Assembly: GCA_011775625.1 (NCBI GenBank)
Contig: JAABYT010000042.1
Coordinates: forward strand, 9,860-50,623
Direction: 5' to 3'
DNA: 40,764 nt
From: Gammaproteobacteria bacterium
GTDB lineage: Bacteria; Pseudomonadota; Gammaproteobacteria; HK1
Part shown: positions 16,474 to 24,971 of the stretch, one piece after another
Position numbering within the stretch: position 1 is the first letter of the stretch
How the letters are laid out: the number at the start of each line of letters is the position of its first letter
Position numbers and translations under genes: made by a program
Notes under the pieces: model-generated
Database searches by the model: none
Told to the model about the DNA's origin: nothing
Seen by the model: only the letters and a program-made list of their open reading frames with translations

Positions 16474-16613
16474 CGCTGCCTCCCGGGGCTAACTCTAGAT
16501 GACCGCGTCCGGCCGGGCAATCGGCACCTCCACAGCTTGCATCCCGTCACCCCGCGGTTATAGTAGCGCTCCCCCGGATGCTGCACGCCGGGGTGCCCCC
16601 GAGGGAGACAGCC

Positions 16614-17033
16614 GTGCACCCCAAGCCTCTGACCGCCAAGGAAGCCTGGCAGCTGCTCCGGGACGAGCCGCGCGCGGTGCTGGTGGACATCCGCTCGACC
16701 ATGGAGTTTCTTTTCGTCGGTCACCCCCGCGGCGCCCTGCACGTCGCCTGGATCGACGAGCCCGAGTGGACCGTCAATGCGCACTTCGTCACCGACGTGC
16801 GCAAGGTGATGCTCGGCGGCGCTACCGCCCACGGGGAGATTGCCGGCGCGCCGGTGATCCTCATCTGTCGCAGCGGCAAGCGCTCAATCGATGCCGGCAT
16901 CGCTCTTCTGGAGGCCGGCTTCAGCGCCGTGTACCACGTCGATGAAGGCTTCGAGGGCGACCTCGACGAGCACCACCAACGCAGCTCGCTCGGTGGCTGG
17001 CGCTATCACGGCTTGCCGTGGGAGCAGTGCTGA
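16614..17033 (+). CDS. Rhodanese-domain sulfurtransferase
   Basis: A 139-residue single-domain rhodanese. The active-site loop is ICRSGKRS with catalytic Cys85, and the fold motifs VLVDIRSTMEF and AVYHVDEGFEGDLDE are present. Such proteins carry persulfide sulfur or detoxify cyanide and sulfide; the physiological partner is not shown by context. I chose the GTG at 16614 because GGGAG lies 6 nt upstream; an in-frame ATG at 16578 has no site and would add 12 residues. It converges on the ROK kinase gene with 46 bp between stops. Confidence 0.88.
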   Translation: MHPKPLTAKEAWQLLRDEPRAVLVDIRSTMEFLFVGHPRGALHVAWIDEPEWTVNAHFVTDVRKVMLGGATAHGEIAGAPVILICRSGKRSIDAGIALLEAGFSAVYHVDEGFEGDLDEHHQRSSLGGWRYHGLPWEQC

Positions 17034-17079
17034 CGATCTGAACGGCTGGAACGCCGTCCTCTGCGGTGTGGACCCGGAT

Positions 17080-17982
17080 CTACGCACCCCGTGGCCAGAG
17101 CCACGCGGCGCCGCGCACGCCGCTCGCATCGCCGTGGACCGGTGGACGCAGGGGCGTATCCACCCGGTCGGAGAATACGAACTCGCCCCACAGACGGGGC
17201 ACGCTCTCGTAGAGGCGCGTGATCGCCGACAGCCCGCCGCCGAGCACGATGACGTCCGGGTCGAGGATATTGATGACGTGCGCGAGGCCGCGCGCGAGGC
17301 GATGCTCGTAGCGAATCAGGCAGGCCTCGGCCCGCTGCTCGCCGGACGCGGCAAGGCGCACGATCTCCGCGGCGCTCGACGCTGCCTCCGATCCCTCCCG
17401 GTAGTCTCTCTCGAGACCCGGTCCGGACAGAAAGGTCTCGATGCAGCCGTGGCGTCCACAGTAGCAGCGCAGCCCCGGCAGCTCGCTCGCCCGGGGCCAG
17501 GGCAACGGATTGTGTCCCCATTCCCCGGCAATGGCCTGGCGCCCGGCAATCACCCGGCCCTCGATGACGATACCGCCGCCAACGCCCGTGCCCAGAATCA
17601 CACCGAAGACTGTCCGCGCGCCTTTCGCGGCTCCGTCCACGGCCTCGGAGAGCGCAAAGCAGTTGGCATCGTTGGCGACACGGATGCGGCGATCGAGGGC
17701 ATCGCTCAGATCCGCGTCGAGGCGCTCGCCGATGAGGCGCGTGGAGTTGGCGTTCTTGACGAGCCCCGTGTGCGGAGAGATCGCGCCCGGGGTCGCAACG
17801 CCGACCGATGCGCGTTCTCCAACCTCTGATTCCAGGTCCTCGACCAGCTCCACGATCGCGCGCAGCAGGTCCGCGTAGCTCTCCCGGGGCGTCGGGCGGC
17901 GGCGGCGCGTGACAATCTCGCCCTCATCGCCGAGAACGACCGCTTCTATCTTGGTGCCGCCGAGATCGACGCCGATGCGCAT
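17080..17982 (-). CDS. ROK-family sugar kinase, fructokinase (Mak)-like
   Basis: A 300-residue sugar kinase. It shows the N-terminal phosphate motif GVDLGGTKIE, VANDANCFALSEA, the ATP-site GVILGTGVGGGIV and the ROK zinc signature GHNPLPW...CYCGRHGCIE with its His and Cys ligands. The sequence around the zinc motif, including the SGPGLERDY that follows, is closest to Mak-type fructokinases or N-acetyl-sugar kinases; the substrate is inferred only at that level. Starts at the ATG at 17982 with a weak GGGG upstream. The divergent membrane-protein gene begins about 50 bp away. No sugar transporter is adjacent. Confidence 0.9.
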   Translation of the reverse strand: MRIGVDLGGTKIEAVVLGDEGEIVTRRRRPTPRESYADLLRAIVELVEDLESEVGERASVGVATPGAISPHTGLVKNANSTRLIGERLDADLSDALDRRIRVANDANCFALSEAVDGAAKGARTVFGVILGTGVGGGIVIEGRVIAGRQAIAGEWGHNPLPWPRASELPGLRCYCGRHGCIETFLSGPGLERDYREGSEAASSAAEIVRLAASGEQRAEACLIRYEHRLARGLAHVINILDPDVIVLGGGLSAITRLYESVPRLWGEFVFSDRVDTPLRPPVHGDASGVRGAAWLWPRGA

Positions 17983-18033
17983 CTCAGACCCCGACGTTGA
18001 GTATGCGGCTCATGCGGTCCAGAATCATTGAGA

Positions 18034-18570
18034 ATGCTGAGTCAATTCCAGTCCTTGCGCGTGATCGTCCAGCCCTTCGTGCAGATCTGTCTGCTGCGAC
18101 AGGGGCCCCAGGACCTGCCTACCTCGGGCATTTTACTGGCCATCACACTGAGCGCCTACACGTTACTGACGGCGCTGCTCTCCAACGTGTCCATGAGCGC
18201 GGCCAACGCCGTCGTCTGGGGACTGATCAGCACGGTGCTGATGGTGGCCTTCACGGTGATACTTCTGTCCGTGCAACGTCGCCCCGCACGGCTCGTGCAG
18301 ACCCTTGCGGCGCTCGCCGGCACGGGTGCCCTGTTGACGCTCATCGCGCTGCCCGTGTTCGGCTGGCTGCATGGCGCCGATCTGAAGGCCGGCGAAGGCG
18401 CCCTCGCGTGGCTCATCGTTGTCGTGCTCACGCTCTGGAGCCTGGCGGTCACCGGACACATCCTCCGACACGCGCTTTCCGTCCCGTACTTTGTCGGCTT
18501 GGTGCTCGCGGTGGTGTTCTATCTTATATCCGTCTCGGTATTCAGAACGCTGTTTCCCGCCGCCGCCTGA
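18034..18570 (+). CDS. Four-helix membrane protein upstream of mpl, unknown function
   Basis: A 178-residue integral membrane protein with a short cytosolic N-terminus and four or five hydrophobic helices (LLAITLSAYTLLTALL, VVWGLISTVLMVAFTVILL, LAALAGTGALLTLIALPVFG, ALAWLIVVVLTLWSLAV, FVGLVLAVVFYLISV). It resembles Yip1-type or uncharacterised gammaproteobacterial membrane proteins but has no catalytic motif that I can name. A TTG six nt upstream (18028) is an alternative start. It ends 11 bp before mpl, so it is probably co-transcribed with that gene. Confidence 0.7.
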   Translation: MLSQFQSLRVIVQPFVQICLLRQGPQDLPTSGILLAITLSAYTLLTALLSNVSMSAANAVVWGLISTVLMVAFTVILLSVQRRPARLVQTLAALAGTGALLTLIALPVFGWLHGADLKAGEGALAWLIVVVLTLWSLAVTGHILRHALSVPYFVGLVLAVVFYLISVSVFRTLFPAAA

Positions 18571-18581
18571 TCCGCTCCGCC

Positions 18582-19949
18582 ATGCGCATCCACATCCTCG
18601 GCATCTGCGGCACGTTCATGGCCGGCATCGCGCGCCTCGCGCGCGAGCTCGGTTTCTCGGTGACCGGCTCCGATGCCAACGCCTACCCGCCCATGAGCGA
18701 GCAGCTGGCGGCGCTCGGCATCGACGTCATGGAGGGCTACGACCCGGCCCACCTGGACCCGGTACCGGACTGCGTCGTCATCGGCAATGCAATGACCCGC
18801 GGTAACCCGGCGGTCGAGCACGTCCTCGATCACGCTCTGCCGTTCACCTCCGGGCCCGCCTGGCTCGCCGAGCACGTGCTCGCGGGTCGCTGGGTGCTGG
18901 CGGTCGCCGGGACGCACGGCAAGACCACCGGCGCCAGCATGCTCGCCTGGATCCTCGAGCACGCCGGACTCGCCCCGGGATTCCTCATCGGCGGCGTTCC
19001 GGAGAACTTCGGCGTGTCCTCGCGCATGGGCGAGCGCTATTTCGTTGTCGAGGCGGACGAGTACGACAGCGCCTTTTTCGACAAGCGCTCGAAGTTCGTC
19101 CACTACCTGCCGAGGACGCTGGTGGTGAATAATCTCGAATTCGACCATGCCGACATCTTCGAGGATCTCGCCGCGATAAGCCGGCAGTTCCACCATCTGG
19201 TGAGAACGGTGCCTTCGAACGGACGCATTCTGCGCCCGATTCCCGATGCCGAAATCGATCGACTCATGGACATGGGTTGCTGGACGCCCCTCGAGACGTT
19301 CACGACGAGCGCCGCCTCAGCCGACTGGCGGGCGAACATGACCAGTGCCGACGGCGCCACCTTCGAGGTGGCGCGCAGCGGCGTCACCCTCGGCTCGGTG
19401 AGCTGGCCGCTGATAGGCCGGCACAACGTGTGCAACGCGTTGGCGGCGATCGGCGCAGCCGCGCACGCGGGCGTTGATCCGGCCGACGCCTGCGCGGCGC
19501 TCGCGACCTTTCGCAATGTCAAGCGGCGCCTCGAGGTGCGCGGCATGATCGATGGTGTGACCGTCTACGACGATTTCGCCCATCACCCGACCGCCATCGG
19601 TGCGACGCTCGCGGCGCTTCGCAGCCACATCGGCGCCGGGCGTATCATCGCCGTGCTCGACCCGGCGTCCAACACCATGCGCAGCGGCGCGCACAAGGAC
19701 ACACTTGGCGCTGCCCTCGCCGCCGCCGACACGGCCTGGATCTACCGCTCCCCGTCCATCGCGTGGAACATCGAGACGCTCGAGCAGACGCCCGGCGCCG
19801 ATATTCGCTTGCGCGACGACGTCGAGGCGTTGGTTCACGCAGTGAGCGAGCAGGCAACGAGCGACGATCACGTACTCGTCATGAGCAACAGCGGATTCCA
19901 GGGCTTCCATCAGCGCCTGATGAACGCACTCAGCGAGCGGCATCGATGA
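18582..19949 (+). CDS. mpl: UDP-N-acetylmuramate:L-Ala-gamma-D-Glu-meso-DAP ligase
   Basis: A 455-residue cytosolic Mur-ligase-family enzyme that attaches recycled murein tripeptide directly to UDP-MurNAc. The N-terminus MRIHILGICGTFMAGIARLA and SDANAYPPMSEQL are diagnostic of Mpl. The ATP-binding AGTHGKTTGAS, the FLIGGVPENFG substrate loop, VEADEYDSAFFDKRSKF, NNLEFDHADIF and DDFAHHPTAI follow in order. The length matches the family. Its stop overlaps the next gene by 4 nt (ATGA). Presence of Mpl implies a meso-DAP peptidoglycan and cell-wall recycling. Confidence 0.96.
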   Translation: MRIHILGICGTFMAGIARLARELGFSVTGSDANAYPPMSEQLAALGIDVMEGYDPAHLDPVPDCVVIGNAMTRGNPAVEHVLDHALPFTSGPAWLAEHVLAGRWVLAVAGTHGKTTGASMLAWILEHAGLAPGFLIGGVPENFGVSSRMGERYFVVEADEYDSAFFDKRSKFVHYLPRTLVVNNLEFDHADIFEDLAAISRQFHHLVRTVPSNGRILRPIPDAEIDRLMDMGCWTPLETFTTSAASADWRANMTSADGATFEVARSGVTLGSVSWPLIGRHNVCNALAAIGAAAHAGVDPADACAALATFRNVKRRLEVRGMIDGVTVYDDFAHHPTAIGATLAALRSHIGAGRIIAVLDPASNTMRSGAHKDTLGAALAAADTAWIYRSPSIAWNIETLEQTPGADIRLRDDVEALVHAVSEQATSDDHVLVMSNSGFQGFHQRLMNALSERHR

Positions 19950-20560
19950 CCATCGCGCAGGAAAACCTGGACGTCGCCCTTTTCCCGGTGCACACGGTCC
20001 TGTTTCCCGGCGGACCGGTTTCTTTGCGTATCTTCGAGCCGCGCTACCTCGATCTGGTGAGCGCGTGCCTTCGCAACGACGAGCCCTTCGGAGTCTGCCT
20101 CATCCAGAGCGGCCAGGAAGCGGGCGATGCGGCCATGCCGCACCTCACCGGGACCTTTGCCCAAATCGTCGACTGGAATCGCGGCGACGACGGGCTGCTC
20201 TCGATCAGCGCGCGCGGCGGGCAGCGTTTTCGCGTGCAGGAAACGCGCATCGAGCCCAACCAGCTGCTGCGCGGCACCGTTCAGCCGCTGCCTGCCGAAC
20301 CCGAGAAACCGCTTCCCGACGACTGCCGTTACATGACCGACGTGCTCGAACAGATTTTCGAACATGCCTCCGAGATCTACAAAGATCTGCCCAGACGGCC
20401 CGACGACGCGTCGTGGGTAGGCTACCGCCTGGCGGAGATCCTCTCGCTGCCGCTGGTGCGCCGTCAGTACTTTCTCGAGCTCGAGGATCCGCTCCTGCGG
20501 CTCAGCCAGCTCGACCAGATCATGCGCGCCATGTCGGAGTCGGCCGACGACGACGACTGA
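19946..20560 (+). CDS. Lon N-terminal (substrate-binding) domain protein
   Basis: A 204-residue stand-alone Lon substrate-binding domain without the ATPase or protease parts. It begins with the typical VALFPVHTVLFPGGPVSLRIFEPRYLDLV and contains FGVCLIQSG and GQRFRVQE. Such proteins are common in proteobacteria, but their role, possibly in protein quality control, is not settled. The ATG at 19946 overlaps the mpl stop, so the two are translationally coupled. Confidence 0.9.
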   Translation: MTIAQENLDVALFPVHTVLFPGGPVSLRIFEPRYLDLVSACLRNDEPFGVCLIQSGQEAGDAAMPHLTGTFAQIVDWNRGDDGLLSISARGGQRFRVQETRIEPNQLLRGTVQPLPAEPEKPLPDDCRYMTDVLEQIFEHASEIYKDLPRRPDDASWVGYRLAEILSLPLVRRQYFLELEDPLLRLSQLDQIMRAMSESADDDD

Positions 20561-20647
20561 AGGAGTCTGAGCCAATCGGCAGCGCATCTGTTAAGCTCCG
20601 CGCTCGGGCTGTTTGCACCGCAAACCGCCCCGAAAGGAAGTCATCGA

Positions 20648-22600
20648 GTGAGCAACGAGAAACGCCGCCACAACGCATTGCCTGAAGGTTACAGGCTGCA
20701 TTGGTACGAGATTCACACGATTCTCGGCCGCGGCGGCTTCGGCATCACGTATCTCGCCCTCGATACAAACCTCAATCACGAGGTGGCCATCAAGGAGTTT
20801 CTGCCGACGGATCTTGCAATGAGGGCATCGGACAGCTCCATTCACCCGATATCCGACGAGCACACCGAGATTTTCGAGTGGGGGCTCAACCGTTTCATCA
20901 ATGAGGCGCAGACGCTCGCCCAGTTTCGCCATCCCAACATCGTTCTCGTGCACAGTGTTTTCGAGGCCAACGGCACGGCCTACATGGTCATGGAGTACGA
21001 GAAGGGTGAGAGCCTCGAGGAGGCCTTCAACCAGAGACGCCTGACAACCGAGAAGGAGTTGCTCGGCATCCTGTTTCCGCTCATGGACGGCCTGCAGCGG
21101 ATCCACGAGTCGGGCTTCGTGCACCGCGATATCAAGCCGAAAAACATTTATCTTCGCGCAGACGGCCGGCCCATCCTGCTCGATTTCGGCTCTGCGCGTC
21201 AGGCACTTGGCGTCGAGACACGCACGCTGACGACACTGGTCTCACCCGGTTACGCGCCGTTCGAGCAGTACAACGCCACCCGAGAGAGCGACAAGCAGGG
21301 TCCCTGGACGGACATTTACGCTCTCGGCGCGACCATCTACCGGGGCATGTCCGGTAAGTCGCCGGTCGATGCCCTGGCTCGAGCCAACGCAAAGCTCGAG
21401 AACAATCGGGACATCCTCGAGCCGGCGGTCGACCTCGGCCGGGACAAGTTCTCACACCGGTTTCTCGAGGCTATCGACAGGGCGCTCTGCTTTACTCCCG
21501 AAGAGCGGCCGCAATCCATTGCCGAATGGCGCGCCATGTTCCCGGACTCCGGTGGTGACAACGTCCAGGTGGCGCCGGCGGGCGTCGGAACAGCGAACAG
21601 GCCCCGCCAGCCAATCGATCGTGACGCGCCCACGCAAGTCTCGCCGGATACCGCAGCGCAGACTCGATTCACCGAGGATGGCACGCTCATCGTCGGCGGC
21701 GCAGCTGCGCCTCCCTCCGCTGCAGCCACGGCCAAATCACCGCTGAGAAGCCCGATCGTTATCCTCGTCGCGCTGGTTGCCGTCATAGGTATCGCCATCG
21801 GCGTGTGGCGGTTGCAGCCGACTACCCCCACCGCGCCGGACATGGAGGCGAAACCGACAACGCCAGAGGTCGAATCTCGCCCGACGGCCGTCACCGCCCC
21901 GAAAGCCGCGTCTGCGAAACCCTCGATGGCGGAGGTGACCGCCATCCTCGGCTCCATACCGTGCTCGATTCTGCAAGCGTCGATCAACGACCGAAGCGTG
22001 TTGCTACGGGGTTATGTCGCAGGCTCGGCCTTCATGCAGCGTGTGGTGACGAGCCTCAACAGCCTCGAGGGTGTCGCCGAGGTCAAGAGCACGGTGGAGG
22101 AAGTTCCAACGGTTTTCTGTCAAACGCTCGAGCTCTATGCCCCGCTTATCGAAGCGAACCGGGACGCCGGCCACGGGACGGCGATCAGCACGCCGAATGC
22201 CGACAATGTTTTCGTGGAGGGAGAAAGGCTCATTGCCAATCTCAAAGCACCAACCTTCAAGTCATGGCTCTATATCGACTACTTCGCACATGACGGCAGC
22301 GTCGTGCACATGATGCCGAGCCCCGGAGAAGAATTTAACGAGGCCGATCCGCGCGAATCTTTTCAGATCGGGGAACCCGGCGATATCGGACTGTGGGAGG
22401 TGGCCCCTCCGTTCGGCACCGAGATCGTCGTGATGCTGGCGACATCGGCGCCCGTGTTCGAGGGTGCGCGCGGACAGCTGGAGGAAGCTGCAGATTATCG
22501 GGCGGCGCTGCGAAAACGGCTGGCAGCCCTCGAATCGGCGTCGAACGCCGCCAGGATCTCAGCGGACCTGGTGGTCATCAGGACCACGCCGAAGTCCTGA
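20648..22600 (+). CDS. Transmembrane serine/threonine protein kinase with DUF4384-like sensor domain
   Basis: A 650-residue Hanks-type kinase. The N-terminal domain (about 15-300) has the glycine loop LGRGGFG (26-32), catalytic Lys49, Glu86, HRDIKPKN (159-166), DFG (179-181) and an activation segment SPGYAPFEQY, so it should be active. A Pro/Ala-rich linker leads to one membrane helix (about 369-388), then a BON-like segment (SIPCSILQASINDRSVLLRG) and a C-terminal DUF4384-like domain (LYIDYFAHDGSVVHMMPSP) placed in the periplasm. Starts at a GTG with AAGGAAG 7 nt upstream. It converges on an exported SH3/FGE-fold protein with only 10 bp between stops, a combination seen in kinase-linked envelope systems. 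Substrate unknown. Confidence 0.92.
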   Translation: MSNEKRRHNALPEGYRLHWYEIHTILGRGGFGITYLALDTNLNHEVAIKEFLPTDLAMRASDSSIHPISDEHTEIFEWGLNRFINEAQTLAQFRHPNIVLVHSVFEANGTAYMVMEYEKGESLEEAFNQRRLTTEKELLGILFPLMDGLQRIHESGFVHRDIKPKNIYLRADGRPILLDFGSARQALGVETRTLTTLVSPGYAPFEQYNATRESDKQGPWTDIYALGATIYRGMSGKSPVDALARANAKLENNRDILEPAVDLGRDKFSHRFLEAIDRALCFTPEERPQSIAEWRAMFPDSGGDNVQVAPAGVGTANRPRQPIDRDAPTQVSPDTAAQTRFTEDGTLIVGGAAAPPSAAATAKSPLRSPIVILVALVAVIGIAIGVWRLQPTTPTAPDMEAKPTTPEVESRPTAVTAPKAASAKPSMAEVTAILGSIPCSILQASINDRSVLLRGYVAGSAFMQRVVTSLNSLEGVAEVKSTVEEVPTVFCQTLELYAPLIEANRDAGHGTAISTPNADNVFVEGERLIANLKAPTFKSWLYIDYFAHDGSVVHMMPSPGEEFNEADPRESFQIGEPGDIGLWEVAPPFGTEIVVMLATSAPVFEGARGQLEEAADYRAALRKRLAALESASNAARISADLVVIRTTPKS

Positions 22601-22610
22601 AAGTAAAAAC

Positions 22611-24263
22611 CTATTTCATGGCGCGCGCGACGCGGAAACCGTTCAGCACGTAGCGCACGTCGTGGTCGTAGGTGAAGCGGCTTGCCGATCGGGCATAGTC
22701 CGGATCATTGCGCCAGGAACCGCCCCTCAGAACCCGCGACTGGCAATTGGATTTGCCGCGCGCGCTGCCGTCCTGCGGTGCGCCTCTATAGGAGTCGAAC
22801 CAGCAATCGGCCACCCATTCCCAGACGCTGCCGTTCATGCCCTGCAAGCCGAAAGCGTTCGCCGCGAATGTGTCCACCGCAGCCGGTCTCTTCTTGTTCC
22901 ACTCGCCGCCGCAGTTCTTGCAGTTGGCCCGTCCCTTGCCGACGTCGTCACCCCACCAGTACTCGGACGTAGTGCCTGCCCGCGCCGCGTATTCCCACTC
23001 GGCTTCCGACGGCAGACGGTACTGCTTGCCCGTTTTCTGACTCAGCCATTTCACGTACTGCTCAGCGTCGAGCCAGCTCAGGTTGTATACCGGTGAAGTG
23101 TCGGTCATCCCCTTGCGCGTAGGCAGATACTTGCAGCCGCCCGCCGCGTGGCAGGCCTTCCACTCGGCAACCGTCACTTCGAAGCGCCCGATGGCGAACG
23201 GGTAGTCGATGCTGACCTTGTGTGCGGGCTGCTCGCTGATGTCGCCCTTTCGGCTGCCCATGGTGAAGCTGCCGGCGGGCAGCGCGATCATCTCGGGGCA
23301 CGCGTCGCAATCCCTGAATGTCTCGACCGCGGATGGCTTGGTGCCGGCGACCTTGGCCTCTGCTGCACGGCGCGCCGCTTCCGCTGCTGCAGCCGCCGCG
23401 GCCGCCTGCTCTGCCTCGCGGCGCGCTTTCTCCGCCGCCGCGGCCTCGGCGGCCGCCTTTCGCTCGGCCTCCCGCGCGGCTGCCTGGCGGGCGGCCTCCT
23501 CGGCCGCCGCCTTCTCGGCCGCTCGGCGGGCAGCCTCCTCGGCTGCCGCCTGCTCCTTGGCTCGGCGCGCGGCCTCCTCGGCCTGCGCTCTCTCGGCCGC
23601 GAGGCGGGCAGCCTCCTCGGCGGCGGCCTTCTCCTGCGCCCTGCGCTCGGCCTCTGCCGCAGCCGCCTTCCTTTCCGCCTCTCGGGCCGCGGCCTCGGCC
23701 GCCGCAGCGGCAGCCGCTTTCTCGGCGGCGGCCTTCTCGGCGGCGGCGCGCTCGGCGGCGGCGCGCTCGGCGCCGCGTTTGACCTCCTCGATCAGCTCAC
23801 CGAACACGAAGCCGCTCCTGCCGTCCGTGGTCTCGATGCGGTACCAGTCACTGTCGGTGACCTTGCCGGTAACGATGATTCGATTGCCGGCGTTGAGGGT
23901 GCCGAGATTCTTGCTCGTCGCGTCCGGCTGCTCGCGCAGTCGCGCGTTCTTGAGCACCTTGTACTCCGCATCCATGTCCTCGACCGACGGCCCCGCGTCC
24001 TCGCGCTCCTGGCTCTGCTGCTCGCGCAGGCTTCTGGCACGCGCCCTTGCCAGCGGCGCGAAGCGCCCGTTCGGATACGCCTCGAGGTAGGCCTCGTAAT
24101 CGGCCGCGTTGTCGCTGTCCTTGATGGAGTCCCAGAACAGGAGCTCGAAGCGCTCCGGACTCTCCTTGGGGACGATGGCGGCACGCACCGGATCGGACAA
24201 CGAGACGCCGCCCGCGATAAACACGGTCGCAATGGCTGCGAGTAAGGTTGCGCGCACGATCAC
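22611..24263 (-). CDS. Exported SH3 / long-helix / FGE-fold (SUMF1-like) protein lacking the FGE cysteines
   Basis: A 550-residue protein. Residues 1-28 look like a signal peptide (LLAAIATVFIAGGVSL, VRAA). An SH3_3-type domain follows at about 100-165 (ARLREQPDATSKNLGTLNAG, WYRIETTDGRSGFVFG), then some 150 residues of Ala/Glu/Arg helix (165-315), then a formylglycine-generating-enzyme fold (320-550: PAGSFTMGSRKG, YRLPSEAEWEYAAR, GSVWEWVADCWFDSY, RVLRGGSWRND, NGFRVAR). True FGEs carry two cysteines just after GGS; here the stretch WRNDPDYARSASR has none, so sulfatase activation is unlikely and a binding or structural role is more plausible. Starts at GTG 24263; a second GTG lies at 24257. Confidence 0.88.
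   Translation of the reverse strand: MIVRATLLAAIATVFIAGGVSLSDPVRAAIVPKESPERFELLFWDSIKDSDNAADYEAYLEAYPNGRFAPLARARARSLREQQSQEREDAGPSVEDMDAEYKVLKNARLREQPDATSKNLGTLNAGNRIIVTGKVTDSDWYRIETTDGRSGFVFGELIEEVKRGAERAAAERAAAEKAAAEKAAAAAAAEAAAREAERKAAAAEAERRAQEKAAAEEAARLAAERAQAEEAARRAKEQAAAEEAARRAAEKAAAEEAARQAAAREAERKAAAEAAAAEKARREAEQAAAAAAAAEAARRAAEAKVAGTKPSAVETFRDCDACPEMIALPAGSFTMGSRKGDISEQPAHKVSIDYPFAIGRFEVTVAEWKACHAAGGCKYLPTRKGMTDTSPVYNLSWLDAEQYVKWLSQKTGKQYRLPSEAEWEYAARAGTTSEYWWGDDVGKGRANCKNCGGEWNKKRPAAVDTFAANAFGLQGMNGSVWEWVADCWFDSYRGAPQDGSARGKSNCQSRVLRGGSWRNDPDYARSASRFTYDHDVRYVLNGFRVARAMK
23340..23775 (-). repeat. Ala/Glu/Arg-coding low-complexity tract inside the FGE-fold gene
   Basis: Irregular repeats built from units like GCGGCCTCCTCGGC encode AAEEAARRA-type peptide repeats, giving a predicted rigid single helix or coiled coil of about 145 residues. 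The same bias keeps other frames open for long stretches, which explains large spurious reading frames here. Repeat number may vary between strains. Confidence 0.7.
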
Positions 24264-24347
24264 CGCAGATAGCCGGAGAGAAGATAGACGTTAAACATCG
24301 CACCCCCGATGCAATGCTCGGCTCGAATACGCATTCGTAAAGGCTTG

Positions 24348-24375
24348 ATTATAGCGCCTTTGGTATACCCCGCAA
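24348..24375 (-). promoter_or_regulatory. Promoter of the FGE-fold gene
   Basis: On the minus strand TTGCGG (24375-24370), a 16-nt spacer and a perfect TATAAT (24353-24348). Transcription would start near 24341, leaving a leader of about 78 nt before the GTG. Confidence 0.5.
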
Positions 24376-24441
24376 CGCGGCGCCGCGCAATCGACGTCCT
24401 CCACGCGCTTTCAGCGAGCGCTCGATCTGCGCACCCGCCGC

Positions 24442-24469
24442 TTGCCGCGAAGTCGTTTGAGAGTATGCT
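24442..24469 (+). promoter_or_regulatory. Promoter of the tandem DUF4399 genes
   Basis: TTGCCG (24442-24447), a 16-nt spacer and TATGCT (24464-24469), 44 nt before the ATG of the first DUF4399 gene. It lies in the 250-bp divergent gap shared with the FGE-fold promoter, about 70 bp from it. Confidence 0.5.
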
Positions 24470-24513
24470 AAGGTCTCGCGTGAGAGCAAGCAGAGCAGGG
24501 AGAGGAGGGGCAG

Positions 24514-24942
24514 ATGAAAAGAAGCATTTTGGTAGCAACGATGCTGACTGCGCTGATACCCGGTCTCGCAGTTGCCGGAGACACACCCGCACCAGCCGGT
24601 GCAAAGGTCTACTTTATCTGGCCAAAAGACGGCCAGACGATAAAGGGCGGAAAGTTCTGGGCGCGATTCGGACTACGCGAAATGGGCGTTGCGCCGGCCG
24701 GCGTCGAGAAGCGATTCACCGGGCACCACCACCTGATCATCGATGCGGATCTCCCACCTTTCGACGAGGAGATACCGGCGAGCAAAAATCACGTGCATTA
24801 CGGCAAAGGTTATTCAGAGGCCCGCGTGGAGCTTCCGCCGGGCAAGCACACGCTGCAGCTGCTGTTCGCGGACCACAACCACATTCCCCACAACCCGCCC
24901 GTGTATTCGGAGAAGATCACAGTTTACGTCCCCGCTGATTGA
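24514..24942 (+). CDS. Periplasmic DUF4399 protein, copy 1
   Basis: A 142-residue exported protein. The signal peptide MKRSILVATMLTALIPGLAVA should be cleaved before GDTPAP. The mature part is a single DUF4399 beta domain with conserved VYFIWPKDGQTI, FGLREMGVAPAGV, a histidine cluster GHHHLIID, PASKNHVHYGKG, LPPGKHTLQLL and DHNHIPHNPPV. At least eight conserved histidines suggest metal binding, but no function is established. A very strong GGAGAGGAGGGG site precedes the ATG, so expression may be high. A paralogue follows 29 bp later. Confidence 0.88.
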   Translation: MKRSILVATMLTALIPGLAVAGDTPAPAGAKVYFIWPKDGQTIKGGKFWARFGLREMGVAPAGVEKRFTGHHHLIIDADLPPFDEEIPASKNHVHYGKGYSEARVELPPGKHTLQLLFADHNHIPHNPPVYSEKITVYVPAD

Positions 24943-24971
24943 GGGGGGCCGGTAAAGCGAGGCATTTGACG

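Noticed and set aside
23340-23775. CRISPR-like or tandem DNA repeat array
   Set aside because: Units are irregular, lack unique spacers and stay in frame; it is a coding low-complexity tract.
23209-24090. An Ala/Ser-rich 293-codon plus-strand frame
   Set aside because: It is produced by the repetitive Ala/Glu-coding tract of the minus-strand FGE-fold gene.
22611-24263. Active formylglycine-generating (sulfatase-maturing) enzyme
   Set aside because: The two cysteines after the GGS motif are absent, and no sulfatase gene is in the window.
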